Positions 1 through 6,812 of a stretch of DNA of 15,404 bases are shown here, in pieces (positions within the stretch are counted from its first letter, which is position 1; the number at the start of each line of letters is the position of its first letter). The translations under genes were made by a program, and so were the position numbers. The DNA lies in assembly GCA_003444615.1 (NCBI GenBank), contig DLUN01000143.1, positions 1-15,404 on the forward strand, in the 5' to 3' direction. A model generated the notes under the pieces. It made no database searches, was not told the DNA's origin, and saw only the letters and a list, made by a program, of their open reading frames with translations. Source of the stretch: Syntrophomonas sp. (GTDB taxonomy: Bacteria > Bacillota > Syntrophomonadia > Syntrophomonadales > Syntrophomonadaceae).

Positions 1-746
1 CTGCCCACCATCTTTCTTCCCAAAGTCCAAAAAACCCGTTTGGGTAGAGTGGCCGCATTAGCTTCAATATCATGGGGGTCTACATGCTCAGCCAAAACCA
101 CCTGGCAGCCTAAGGAGCGCAAATGGGCAATCAAATTCATACTTAATAGGTCATCGTACAGTGAATAGCCATGCCCCAACACTCCCAGCCGCAGACGCTC
201 TTCTCCCTGCTCAGCTACCATCTCCCCTTCCCACACTTGGATAGCCTCCTGAGGCGACAATCCTTGGGAAGCCAATGCCTGGCAAAACCTCAATTCCTGT
301 TTTCCCTTCTCATAAGCCTGCCAAATTCTTTTTTTACTGGCTTCAAACAGCCTGCCCACGCGTACAATATCGGTGTACAAATATTTATTGGTTTTACTTA
401 TATCAATGGTCATATCAATGAGGGGCGGCAGGTCAGGAATACCAGCCCTTATCATATCAGGCAAACCCATAAATTTAGGACAGATATAGCTCTTGGTTTC
501 CACACTGACCAGCCGCGGCACAAATAAATAGTCAACACCTTTTTCTGCCAGTTCTTTAACATGGCCAAAATAAACCTTGATAGGCAAGCAGGCTTCATCA
601 ACGGCTAGTTGTACCCCCTGATTAACCGTCAACCTGGTGGTGGGATAAGACTTTATAATCTGAGCTCCTAATGATTCAAAAAAGGTTTTCCATAAAGGGT
701 AATAGTAGAAATAAAAAAGGCTGTGCGGTATCCCTACTTTTATCAT
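1..746 (-). CDS. Acyl-CoA dehydratase activase-related protein (2-hydroxyglutaryl-CoA dehydratase family), N-terminal part
   Basis: The ORF begins at ATG 746 and stays open to the window edge, so only about 248 N-terminal residues are visible. The start MIKVGIPHSLFYYYYPLWKT, followed by DEACLPIKV (Cys52), FVPRLVS and YICPKFMGLP (Cys88), matches the COG3581/DUF2229-type proteins related to the R-2-hydroxyacyl-CoA dehydratase/activase (HgdC, BcrAD/BadFG) system. In that system an ATP-dependent activase injects an electron into a radical dehydratase. The two conserved Cys are plausible iron-sulfur ligands. Stand-alone members of this group have no firmly assigned substrate, and I do not assign one. 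The start lies 2 nt past the spoVAF stop, and its Shine-Dalgarno AGGAGG (755-760) is inside the last spoVAF codons, so translation is probably coupled and the gene may be co-transcribed with spoVA. The family call is fairly sure; the role is unknown. Confidence 0.8.
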   Translation of the reverse strand, partial: MIKVGIPHSLFYFYYYPLWKTFFESLGAQIIKSYPTTRLTVNQGVQLAVDEACLPIKVYFGHVKELAEKGVDYLFVPRLVSVETKSYICPKFMGLPDMIRAGIPDLPPLIDMTIDISKTNKYLYTDIVRVGRLFEASKKRIWQAYEKGKQELRFCQALASQGLSPQEAIQVWEGEMVAEQGEERLRLGVLGHGYSLYDDLLSMNLIAHLRSLGCQVVLAEHVDPHDIEANAATLPKRVFWTLGRKMVG

Positions 747-748
747 AT

Positions 749-2248
749 TTAAGGCCTCCTTCTTTTCAGGGCTGGAGCCGGCTGCCGCCACCGGTCCCGG
801 GTGTTCAGTATACTGGGCCGGCGGTTTTGAATGGGCACAGGTGAACGGATCAGGATGGCTTTTAAGGCTGGCCAATTAAAGGGGATCAGCGGCCACAGAT
901 AGGGGATTCCAAAGGATTTGGTCAAGCTGACTAGTATTATGACTAGAGCTAAGGCCGCCAGGAAACCGGGAAGCTGGAATAATCCTGCTGCCAGCAGTAA
1001 AAAAAGCCTTACCAACCGGTTAGCCATAGATAATTCATAGCTGGGCGTACTGAAAGATCCCACCGCCACCACGGCTGTATAGAGAATAACCTCGGGTATT
1101 AATAGTCCAATGTTAGTAGCTACCTCACCTATCAGCAGGGCAGCAATAACTCCTAAAGCAGTTGCTAGAGGAGAAGGAGTATGAATAGCGGCCATTCGCA
1201 TAAAATCAAGGGCCACTTCCCCTATCAAAAATTGCAGCAATAGAGGGATTTCCCCGGTTTTTTCCGGTCCAATGAACTTTAACGATGCTGGTAAAAGATC
1301 GGGTTCCAAAGCCACTAGCAACCACAAAGGGGTAATAAATATGGAAATCAGGATAGCCAGAAACCTTATCCAGCGAATATACACACCCACTGCCGGATTC
1401 TGCCGGTATTCCTCCGCATGGTGTATATGGTGAAAGTAAGTAGAAGGAGCGATTATAACACTGGGAGATGTATCCACCATAATAAGAATATGACCTTCTA
1501 ATAGATGCACCGCTGCCACATCAGGTCGTTCCGTATAACGAACCCGGGGGAAAGGATTCCACCAGTTTCCCGGCGTAATCATTTCTTCTACTGATTTTTC
1601 CGCCATAGGAACGGCATCAATCTCTATTGCTTCTATGCGTTTAGTTATTTCATCTACCAAAGCCGGATCAGCTACGTCCTTTAAGTACAGCAGGCATATA
1701 TCGGTTTTGGACCTTCTGCCGATATTCACCAGTTTAACCCGCAGTTTGGGATCCCTGATTCTTCTTCTGATCAGAGCCGTGTTAAAGACTAAGGTTTCCG
1801 TGAAACCATCCCGAGAGCCCCGTACTACCCTTTCAATATCTGGTTCCTCTGGATTGCGGGAGGGATAGGTTCGCGCATCTATTACAAAGGCTTGGTCACA
1901 GCCATCCACAATTAATAAAATAGCCCCGGCCATTACGAGATAGATCAGTTCATCTATTTGCTCTTCAGTACTGAGCTCTACATAGGGAATGGTACGTTCC
2001 AAAACAGTCTTCAGGGTGGCAGATCCAAATTCTTCACCAGACAGGTTGAGCAAGGTCTTCATTACTAAAGTAATAATGTCATCCTTAACAAAACCATCAA
2101 TACATATAAAGGCTGCTTTTCGGCCCATAACCCGCATTTCGCGAACTATAATGTCAAAGCTCTCCCCTTCTCCCAGTTCTTGTTTGAACAAGTCAAGATT
2201 ATCGGTATAATTGCGGCTTAAATATAGATGCTCGCCTTTATCACGCAA
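749..2248 (-). CDS. spoVAF: SpoVAF, GerA-family spore membrane protein
   Basis: A 499-residue protein of the GerA germinant-receptor A-subunit family. Residues 1 to about 290 form the soluble N-terminal domain, and roughly 305-470 carry several hydrophobic helices. The family-typical stretch SYELSMANRLVRLF lies between them. Its place after spoVAC-D-E-EA makes it SpoVAF rather than a germinant receptor subunit: no gerB or gerC partner is present. In Bacillus, SpoVAF sits in the spore inner membrane and modulates germination. The start is TTG 2248, overlapping the end of spoVAEA by 8 bp (TGA at 2241-2243), with a GGAAGG Shine-Dalgarno about 11 nt upstream, so translation is probably coupled. 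Its last codons contain the ribosome site of the following activase-like gene. High confidence in family and name. Confidence 0.93.
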   Translation of the reverse strand: MRDKGEHLYLSRNYTDNLDLFKQELGEGESFDIIVREMRVMGRKAAFICIDGFVKDDIITLVMKTLLNLSGEEFGSATLKTVLERTIPYVELSTEEQIDELIYLVMAGAILLIVDGCDQAFVIDARTYPSRNPEEPDIERVVRGSRDGFTETLVFNTALIRRRIRDPKLRVKLVNIGRRSKTDICLLYLKDVADPALVDEITKRIEAIEIDAVPMAEKSVEEMITPGNWWNPFPRVRYTERPDVAAVHLLEGHILIMVDTSPSVIIAPSTYFHHIHHAEEYRQNPAVGVYIRWIRFLAILISIFITPLWLLVALEPDLLPASLKFIGPEKTGEIPLLLQFLIGEVALDFMRMAAIHTPSPLATALGVIAALLIGEVATNIGLLIPEVILYTAVVAVGSFSTPSYELSMANRLVRLFLLLAAGLFQLPGFLAALALVIILVSLTKSFGIPYLWPLIPFNWPALKAILIRSPVPIQNRRPSILNTRDRWRQPAPALKRRRP

Positions 2249-2795
2249 AAGAATCGCTTCCTTCCAGAATTATTTCCAAGCCCTTGCCAGTTGCCTCAGC
2301 TATGTTGTTTGCGCTGTCCAGGCCGTCCATTTTGCCAGACTCTCCACATCCCACTACTAGTAAACCCGTATAGCTCTCCAGCATCTGAACCCTTTCACCT
2401 TCCAGGCGGTGATGACGGGGTGGTTCCAAAGCTCCTTCCTTGGATACCGGATGGTTTTTTACCACCTGCAGATCAGCGGTTACCGAGTAATCTACCCGGG
2501 CACCGCGCACTCGCGAGTTGGAGGCCACCGCTATCACTCCTAAAACCTCTATCTGCTCGCTCTGATGGAGCAAATACTCGATAACTCGTTCCCCAGCTCC
2601 TACTCCTTTATGACCTTTATCATCAACCATTACCACTACTGGTTCACGGGGAGCTTGTAATATCTGTTTTAATACCAACGGTCCGGACAAAGGCATAGGG
2701 TTTCCGGCTGCAGCTTTAAGTAGGTACAGACCCAATGAGTGTGAGGCAGTTTTTACAGCTTGGCGGGCGGTCCAGTCTCCGTCGGTTACCATCAT
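2241..2795 (-). CDS. spoVAEA: SpoVAEA (SpoVAEa), soluble SpoVA operon protein
   Basis: A 184-residue soluble protein. Family features are VTDGD near the N terminus, VMVDDKGHKGVGAGERVIEYL in the middle (about residues 55-75), LGVIAVASNSR (about 84-94), VVGCGESGKMDGLD (about 147-160) and a terminal GLEIILE. These match SpoVAEa of Bacillus, which is encoded between SpoVAE(b) and SpoVAF as here. It belongs to the forespore-expressed operon needed for dipicolinic acid uptake and release, but its own biochemical role is not settled. The gene starts 30 nt after spoVAE; ATG 2795 or 2792 is the first possible start and has only a weak AGGG ribosome site. In-frame codons just upstream (RVRV) resemble the family's usual N terminus but offer no ATG, GTG or TTG, so the start is less certain than the identity. 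It overlaps spoVAF by 8 bp. Confidence 0.9.
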   Translation of the reverse strand: MMVTDGDWTARQAVKTASHSLGLYLLKAAAGNPMPLSGPLVLKQILQAPREPVVVMVDDKGHKGVGAGERVIEYLLHQSEQIEVLGVIAVASNSRVRGARVDYSVTADLQVVKNHPVSKEGALEPPRHHRLEGERVQMLESYTGLLVVGCGESGKMDGLDSANNIAEATGKGLEIILEGSDSFA

Positions 2796-2825
2796 GACTC
2801 TGACCCTGGCTGGTGATCCACTTGC

Positions 2826-3185
2826 TCAACCCTTGGGATTGAACAGTACCGCGGCTACGTAACCAAAAATAATGGCGGCAGTGATTCCGGCTGAAGTTGC
2901 CTCCACCCCGCCGGAAATTGCTCCCAAAAGGCCGCTTTCTTCTACTGCTTTTAAGGTTCCTTGCGTCAGAGAATGGCCAAAGCCAGACAAAGGAATGGTA
3001 GCGCCTGCCCCAGCCAAATCAACCAAAGGTTGATACAGTCCCAGCCCACTTAAGAGCGCGCCAACACTTATATAACCTACCAGAATATGTCCCGGTGTGA
3101 TGGCCGGTTTGGTGAGATCCATAATTAACTGGCCAATCAGGCATAGCACTCCTCCCACCAGAAAGGCCATTAGTAATTCATTCAT
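2826..3185 (-). CDS. spoVAE: SpoVAE (SpoVAEb), membrane component of the spore DPA channel
   Basis: A small hydrophobic protein (120 residues from ATG 3185) with about four membrane segments. Family-typical motifs are LIGQLIMDLTK near the N terminus, GAGATIPLSGFGHSL in the middle and TSAGITAAIIFG near the end, closing in FNPKG. SpoVAE works with SpoVAC and SpoVAD in the forespore inner membrane to move Ca-dipicolinate into the developing spore and out again at germination. It resembles SpoVAC in layout (the GAG-x-(I/V)P-(I/L)-(S/T)-GF motif occurs in both), suggesting an old duplication. Three in-frame starts are possible: TTG 3194, ATG 3191 and ATG 3185. The last is preferred because it lies 9 nt from the GGGG ribosome site (3195-3198) and aligns with the Bacillus N terminus as I remember it. 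Confidence 0.93.
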   Translation of the reverse strand: MNELLMAFLVGGVLCLIGQLIMDLTKPAITPGHILVGYISVGALLSGLGLYQPLVDLAGAGATIPLSGFGHSLTQGTLKAVEESGLLGAISGGVEATSAGITAAIIFGYVAAVLFNPKG

Positions 3186-3200
3186 ACCCATCAACCCCGC

Positions 3201-4217
3201 TTATAGATTTTCCAGAGCAACCGCGTGAGCTATACCTGGTATACTTTCACCTTGAAATGAAGTGGTAGGGCTCATCAAAGCACCGGTGGCTACCAACAAA
3301 AGCCGCGCTATTTTGCCCTGTACCATTTTTTTCAGCAAGGGACCACATAACATAGCTGCGCAACAACCGCAGCCACTTCCTCCCGCATGAGTATCCTGAT
3401 TATCGTTGAATATCAGAACTCCGCAATCGCTGTAATTTGGCTCTGGCACCACTCCATTCTTTATAAAGAGCTGTTTGACCAGAGCAGAGCCCACCTTACC
3501 CAGATCACCGGTTACAATCAAGTCATAATAATCCGGAGAGCGATCGGTATCATTAAGATGGGTTTTTATAGTATCTGCTGCAGCTGGTGCCATAGCACTT
3601 CCCATGTCATTGGCGTCCTTTTGTCCCATATCAATAATTTTTCCGATGGTGGCACAGGTTAAGCGGGGACCGCCATAAATTCCTTTTTCTAAGACGACTG
3701 CTCCTGCTCCAGTGACAGTCCACTGACTGCTCATGGAACGCTGGACACCCTGCTCAGCTGGGAAGCGAAATTGTCGTTCTGCCGTATAATAGTGGCTGCT
3801 TACCGCTGCCACAGCCCGCTCAAAGTATCCGCCATCAATAGCCATGGCTGCGGTCAGAAGAGATTCCGCCATGGTAGAACAAGCTCCATACATGCCTAAA
3901 AAAGGGATCTGCAGTTCCCGGGCAGCAAAACTGGAGGAAGTTATCTGATTGAGGAGATCGCCGGATACCATCAGTTCTATATCCTCAGGGGTATAGTTTT
4001 TTTTACTGACCGCTAATTTAATGGTTTCCCGCAGCATTTTAGTTTCAGCTTTTTCCCAGGATTTTTCCCCAAATTCATAATCCTCCATGACCCAGTCAAA
4101 ATCAGACCTCCAGGGCCCTTCTCCTTCCTTAGGGCCTACTATGGTTGCCCAGGAGGTCAAAACCGGAGGATTCTCAAACACTATAGTCTGCGAGCCTTGT
4201 TTTTTTTGGTTGGTCAT
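3201..4217 (-). CDS. spoVAD: SpoVAD, thiolase-fold DPA-binding protein
   Basis: 338 residues, the usual SpoVAD length. The protein has the beta-ketoacyl-ACP synthase III/thiolase fold: AVGPKEGEGP-like N terminus (here IVGPKEGEGP), VSGDLLNQ (about 84-91), the cysteine loop YGACSTMAES with Cys113, SSHYYTAERQFRFP (about 140-153), DMGSAMAPAAADTIK, LIVTGDLGKVGS, GGSGCGCCA and the terminal VATGALMSP / ESIPGIAHAV. In Bacillus this protein binds dipicolinic acid at the spore inner membrane and is essential for its uptake; no condensing activity has been shown for it. It lies between spoVAC (13-nt gap) and spoVAE, with the start at ATG 4217 preceded by GGTGATG. The pair of adjacent cysteines in GCGCC is typical of the family. 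Confidence 0.96.
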   Translation of the reverse strand: MTNQKKQGSQTIVFENPPVLTSWATIVGPKEGEGPWRSDFDWVMEDYEFGEKSWEKAETKMLRETIKLAVSKKNYTPEDIELMVSGDLLNQITSSSFAARELQIPFLGMYGACSTMAESLLTAAMAIDGGYFERAVAAVSSHYYTAERQFRFPAEQGVQRSMSSQWTVTGAGAVVLEKGIYGGPRLTCATIGKIIDMGQKDANDMGSAMAPAAADTIKTHLNDTDRSPDYYDLIVTGDLGKVGSALVKQLFIKNGVVPEPNYSDCGVLIFNDNQDTHAGGSGCGCCAAMLCGPLLKKMVQGKIARLLLVATGALMSPTTSFQGESIPGIAHAVALENL

Positions 4218-4230
4218 AGGTCATCACCAT

Positions 4231-4692
4231 TTAACCGAAAACTACTTTTATAAGTCCTATAACTACCGAAACGGCAAAGCCAAATACCAGAGTAGGACCA
4301 GCTACACTGAAAATGCGAGCTCCTACCCCAAAAATAAAGCCTTCCCGTTTATATTCCATGGCTGAAGCTACAATGGCATTGGCAAAACCAGTTATGGGCA
4401 CTATGGAGCCAGCGCCAGCATGTTTGCCCAGCACATCGTACCATCCCAGCCCGGTGAACAGGGCGGCCAAGAAAATCATGACCACAGATGTGGCAGAGCC
4501 CGCGTCCAGTTTGCTCAATCCCTGCCCCATAAAGAAATTCAGTATTATCTGTCCCAGAGTACAAATCAGGCCACCTATCACAAAAGCCCAGATACAGTTT
4601 TTTAGCACAGTTGGTTTAGGTTTAGTCTGATTTACCAGATCATCATACTCCTGGGCTTCTATTTTCTTCAGTTGGTCTGCAGACGTGTTCAA
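4231..4692 (-). CDS. spoVAC: SpoVAC, membrane channel component of the SpoVA complex
   Basis: 153 residues from the preferred TTG start at 4692. A short charged N terminus ending KPKPT is followed by about four membrane segments: FVIGGLICTLGQIILNF (37-53), TSVVMIFLAALFTGLGW (68-84), the re-entrant-looking GAGSIVPITGFANAIV (93-108) and FGFAVSVVIGLI (137-148). SpoVAC of Bacillus is reported to act as a mechanosensitive channel in dipicolinic acid release. The open frame extends upstream to TTG 4734, but that codon has no proper ribosome site and would lie upstream of the predicted transcript start. TTG 4692 has a strong AGGGAGG (4702-4708) 9 nt away and gives a length near the Bacillus 150 residues. 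First gene of the spoVA operon, with a sigma-G-like promoter in front. Confidence 0.93.
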   Translation of the reverse strand: MNTSADQLKKIEAQEYDDLVNQTKPKPTVLKNCIWAFVIGGLICTLGQIILNFFMGQGLSKLDAGSATSVVMIFLAALFTGLGWYDVLGKHAGAGSIVPITGFANAIVASAMEYKREGFIFGVGARIFSVAGPTLVFGFAVSVVIGLIKVVFG

Positions 4693-4701
4693 AGCCGGTC
4701 G

Positions 4702-4708
4702 CCTCCCT
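4702..4708 (-). promoter_or_regulatory. Shine-Dalgarno that decides the spoVAC start
   Basis: AGGGAGG on the minus strand, 9 nt before TTG 4692. No comparable site serves the upstream in-frame TTG at 4734, which has only AAGG two bases away. This supports TTG 4692 as the initiation codon. Confidence 0.7.
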
Positions 4709-4715
4709 ACCAAAA

Positions 4716-4746
4716 TATTATTGGCCAATGCCAAAACCTTTATTCT
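4716..4746 (-). promoter_or_regulatory. Candidate sigma-G promoter of the spoVA operon
   Basis: On the minus strand, AGAATA (4741-4746) is followed after 18 nt by AATAATA (4716-4722). The Bacillus sigma-G consensus is GMATA, 18 nt, CATNHTA; this site matches the -35 fully and the -10 at 6 of 7 positions. Transcription would start just upstream of the AGGGAGG ribosome site of spoVAC, agreeing with the TTG 4692 start and with the known sigma-G control of spoVA in Bacillus. Found by eye; no TSS data. Confidence 0.55.
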
Positions 4747-4749
4747 CTG

Positions 4750-4787
4750 AAAAAAGCAGCACCCCGATCACAGAGTACTGCTTTTTT
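4750..4787 (-). terminator. Intrinsic terminator after the dodecin gene
   Basis: AAAAAAGCAG and CTGCTTTTTT form a perfect 10-bp inverted repeat (4750-4759 and 4778-4787) around an 18-nt loop. The left arm supplies the T run on the minus strand, which follows the dodecin stop at 4797. Being symmetrical, it could act in both directions. It separates dodecin from spoVAC, implying that spoVA has its own promoter. Confidence 0.8.
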
Positions 4788-4796
4788 CACTTGTTG

Positions 4797-4991
4797 TTAT
4801 TCCACATAGGCGACCTTAATATTAGCTTTGTATTCGATTATTTTGTTATCCTGACAATTTGCTGTCCAGTTGTACACTTCCACACCAGTAAGATTAGGAT
4901 ACTTGCGCGAGGCCTCTGTGACCGCATTTTCAACAGCATCCTGCCAGCCTCGCTGAGATTCAGCCACAATTTCAGCAACCTTTACCTGCAA
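4797..4991 (-). CDS. Dodecin family protein
   Basis: 64 residues from TTG 4991. The dodecin pattern is clear: a short first strand (VKVAEIVAES), a helix starting GWQDAVENAVTEASR (about 15-29), then two long strands LTGVEVYNWTANC and KIIEYKANIKVAYVE. Dodecins are small dodecameric shells that in several species store or buffer flavins. In flavin-binding archaeal and Thermus-type dodecins a Trp sits just before the second strand; here that place is Gly36 (LTGVEV), with a different Trp at 42, so flavin binding in the classical mode is doubtful. The frame extends to TTG 5012, but the strong AAGGAGG (5000-5006) lies downstream of that codon and 8 nt before TTG 4991, so 4991 is chosen. It is placed between SDR and spoVAC with its own candidate forespore promoter and a terminator. 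Confidence 0.87.
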   Translation of the reverse strand: MQVKVAEIVAESQRGWQDAVENAVTEASRKYPNLTGVEVYNWTANCQDNKIIEYKANIKVAYVE

Positions 4992-4999
4992 TTTGTTAA

Positions 5000-5006
5000 C
5001 CTCCTT
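5000..5006 (-). promoter_or_regulatory. Shine-Dalgarno that decides the dodecin start
   Basis: AAGGAGG on the minus strand, 8 nt before TTG 4991. It lies inside the reading frame if translation began at TTG 5012, so it argues for the shorter protein. Confidence 0.7.
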
Positions 5007-5021
5007 TTCCAATTAGCTATT

Positions 5022-5051
5022 CCTAGCTTGGATAGAAGATTATCAGTTTAT
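5022..5051 (-). promoter_or_regulatory. Candidate sigma-G-type promoter of dodecin
   Basis: Minus strand: TGTGCATA, whose GCATA is a full match to the sigma-G -35 GMATA, then AACTGATAATCTTCTATC (18 nt), then CAAGCTA, 6 of 7 against CATNHTA. It lies in the 90-nt gap between the SDR stop and the dodecin start, about 30-60 nt upstream of TTG 4991. Same spacing as the sites before spoVAC and dacF. Found by eye in an AT-rich gap, so chance remains possible. Confidence 0.45.
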
Positions 5052-5081
5052 GCACAACATTTTAGGAGCATAATGATCTTT

Positions 5082-5840
5082 TTACTTGGCTCGCCAGCCC
5101 CCGTCAATGGTAAGGGTAGTGCCGGTAACATAACCAGCCTCATCGGAAGCCAGGTACAACATTCCATAGGCAATGTCATCTCCGATACCCCATTTGCCCA
5201 GGGGAACATTGCCTTCAATAGTCTGAGTAGCTTCCAGATCAGCAACTAGGTTTCTAGTCATATCAGTAATAATAGCTCCCGGACAAATGGCATTTACCCG
5301 GATATTCTCCTTGCTAACTTCATTGGCTATTTGCCTGGTCAGACCCACAACTCCGTGCTTGGATGCCGTATAGGCTGTACCGCCGGCCATTCCGCCAGTT
5401 CCGGCAATAGAAGCAGTATTGATGATAGCCCCTCCTCCACCTTGCTGCAAAAATTGCTGGATGGCTCTTTTGCAGCCGTAGAAAACCCCTTTCAAATTGA
5501 TGTCAATGACTCGATTCCACAGAGCATCATCTGTATCCAGAGCGCTGATGAAATTGTCAAATACACCTGCGTTGTTGACCATAATATCCAACCGGCCAAA
5601 ACTATCCACGGCTTTTACAACTGCGGTATCGATATCTTTCCATTGGGAAACATCACCTATTACAGCTACTGCTTGGCCACCAGAGCTATTGATTTGAGCC
5701 GCGGTGTCTTCAGCAGTCTTCTTAACATAATCAACGACAACTATTTTGGCACCTTCTTTGGCAAAGAGCAGAGCCGTAGACTTACCCATGCCTGCTCCAG
5801 CGCCTGTAATTACGGCAATTTTTCCATCAAGTCTTCCCAT
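5082..5840 (-). CDS. Short-chain dehydrogenase/reductase (SDR), FabG-like
   Basis: 252 residues, a complete classical SDR. Nucleotide-binding TGAGAGMG is at 12-19, VVVDY puts Asp37 at the end of the second strand (favouring NAD(H) over NADP(H)), NNAG is at 89-92, and the catalytic set is Asn115, Ser144, Tyr157 and Lys161 (YTASK). The PGAI-x-TDM and terminal YVTGTTLTIDGGW signatures are also present. The enzyme should oxidise or reduce a hydroxyl/keto group; the substrate cannot be read from the sequence. FabG-like, cyclohexanol dehydrogenase-like and sugar dehydrogenase labels are all possible. No acyl carrier or fatty-acid genes are adjacent. It starts at ATG 5840 with an AAAGGATG ribosome site. 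It lies between the sigF terminator and dodecin, at the site where B. subtilis has spoVAA-spoVAB, and may be forespore expressed. Confidence 0.93.
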   Translation of the reverse strand: MGRLDGKIAVITGAGAGMGKSTALLFAKEGAKIVVVDYVKKTAEDTAAQINSSGGQAVAVIGDVSQWKDIDTAVVKAVDSFGRLDIMVNNAGVFDNFISALDTDDALWNRVIDINLKGVFYGCKRAIQQFLQQGGGGAIINTASIAGTGGMAGGTAYTASKHGVVGLTRQIANEVSKENIRVNAICPGAIITDMTRNLVADLEATQTIEGNVPLGKWGIGDDIAYGMLYLASDEAGYVTGTTLTIDGGWRAK

Positions 5841-5862
5841 TAGGCTTCATCCTTTCCATGGT

Positions 5863-5892
5863 TTTTCTTCTCTGCTAATGTTAGCTTTATAC
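5863..5892 (-). promoter_or_regulatory. Weak candidate sigma-F promoter of the SDR gene
   Basis: Minus strand: GTATA (5888-5892), 15 nt, then GAGAAGAAAA (5863-5872). Sigma-F sites in Bacillus follow GYATA, 15 nt, GGNNANANT. The -35 fits exactly; the -10 deviates at two key positions. The transcript start would fall some 15-20 nt upstream of the SDR start codon. Low confidence. Confidence 0.3.
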
Positions 5893-5993
5893 AAAAAGGG
5901 GATATATATGAGCATTATTTAGAAGCAGACAGGATAAATGAAACTCTTTGGGATGAAGGCATCTTCAGCTGTATCCCTCCGGACGCCAGGCGC
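5893..5993. other. SDR upstream region with a weak hairpin
   Basis: Between the sigF terminator and the candidate SDR promoter. On the minus strand GGGAT and ATCCC arms (near 5951-5978) enclose a smaller GAAG/CTTC stem, but the stem is interrupted by a 6-nt bulge. No known riboswitch or ncRNA is recognised and there is no ORF. Confidence 0.3.
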
Positions 5994-6036
5994 AAAAATG
6001 TCGGGGCTCAGTTATGATAACTGCAATACCCCGACA
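5994..6036 (-). terminator. Strong intrinsic terminator of the spoIIA (sigF) operon
   Basis: On the minus strand TGTCGGGG and CCCCGACA (5999-6006 and 6029-6036) form a perfect 8-bp GC-rich stem, followed directly by TTTTT (5994-5998). An inner CAGTTA/TAACTG stem extends the structure. It begins only about 15 nt beyond the sigF stop (6051), so read-through into the SDR gene should be low. Confidence 0.9.
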
Positions 6037-6050
6037 CTCTTATAAATCTT

Positions 6051-6800
6051 TTATTCAATTATAGTCTGCTCTCCCAGCAGGCTTTTCAGCTTCTGCAAAG
6101 CTCCTTTTTCTATGCGTGATATCTGTACCTGGGAAACTCCCAGATCCTGCGCTATTACAGATTGGGTTTCATCTTTGAAAAAGCGCCGCAGAATGACCTC
6201 CCTTTCCCTATCGTCCAACTTTCCTAAGGCCTCACGCAAAGCCATCTGTTCCAAAATTCTAACCGTATTCTCCTCGGATGCCAGGCGATCCAATAAGGAT
6301 CCTTGGTTTTTTTCTTCTCCGGGAATCACATCATCAATATATGCCGGAGACTGGCAGGCTTCCATAGCCAACACAATTTCTTCCTTGTCTATTTCCAGGC
6401 AAGCCGCTATTTCATTAACATTAGGTTCCCGGCCCAAATCCCCCCGCAATTTGTCCTGAGCCCAACGAATTTTGCTGTACAATTCCTTGTATCCACGCTG
6501 AACTTTTACCATACCATCGTCCCGGAGAAATTTCTTAATCTCGCCGATTATCATAGGCACAGCATAAGTAGAGAAGCGTACCTTAAAAGAAAAATCGAAT
6601 TTATCAATAGCTTTAAGAAGCCCGATAGATCCTACTTGGAACAAATCCTCTTGTTCATAGGAAGTACCCCGGAACCTTTCCAATACCATGTAGATCAGAC
6701 CTACATTAGCCTGGTATATTTGCTCCCGAGCTTCCTCATCTCCCTGTTGGGCTCTTAAAAGAAGCTCGTCATTGTCTTGATAGGAGTGGGTAGAGGACAT
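6051..6800 (-). CDS. sigF: RNA polymerase sigma-F factor (SpoIIAC)
   Basis: 249 residues, close to the Bacillus 255. Region 2 is at about 25-95 (EDLFQVGSIGLLKAIDKFDF and the FSTYAVPMIIGEIKKFLRDD core), region 3 about 96-160 and region 4 about 190-242 with the helix-turn-helix QSVIAQDLGVSQVQISRIEK. The conserved DGMVKVQRGYKELY stretch after region 2 is typical of the forespore sigma-F/sigma-G group; position after spoIIAA-spoIIAB makes it sigma-F. It is the first forespore-specific sigma factor, held inactive by SpoIIAB until SpoIIAA is dephosphorylated. The start at ATG 6800 has a GGGGGAGG ribosome site in the 12-nt gap after spoIIAB. Last gene of the operon, followed by a strong terminator. 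Confidence 0.97.
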   Translation of the reverse strand: MSSTHSYQDNDELLLRAQQGDEEAREQIYQANVGLIYMVLERFRGTSYEQEDLFQVGSIGLLKAIDKFDFSFKVRFSTYAVPMIIGEIKKFLRDDGMVKVQRGYKELYSKIRWAQDKLRGDLGREPNVNEIAACLEIDKEEIVLAMEACQSPAYIDDVIPGEEKNQGSLLDRLASEENTVRILEQMALREALGKLDDREREVILRRFFKDETQSVIAQDLGVSQVQISRIEKGALQKLKSLLGEQTIIE

Positions 6801-6812
6801 AGACCTCCCCCC

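Noticed and set aside
171..527. 118-codon plus-strand open frame
   Set aside because: It is antisense to the activase-like gene, which has recognisable family motifs; the plus-strand translation resembles no protein family and has no ribosome site.
2228..2584. 118-codon plus-strand open frame opposite spoVAEA
   Set aside because: Shadow of a well-recognised gene; composition rich in Pro, Leu and Ser with no family motifs.
4693..4734. N-terminal extension of SpoVAC to TTG 4734
   Set aside because: No ribosome site at proper spacing, it would begin upstream of the predicted transcript start, and the strong Shine-Dalgarno falls inside it.
5893..5993. Possible riboswitch in the SDR upstream region
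   Set aside because: Only a short bulged stem is seen; no conserved core of a known riboswitch class was recognised, and the best promoter candidate lies downstream of it.
6303..6758. 151-codon plus-strand open frame opposite sigF
   Set aside because: sigF on the minus strand has all sigma-factor regions; the antisense frame has no recognisable motif.
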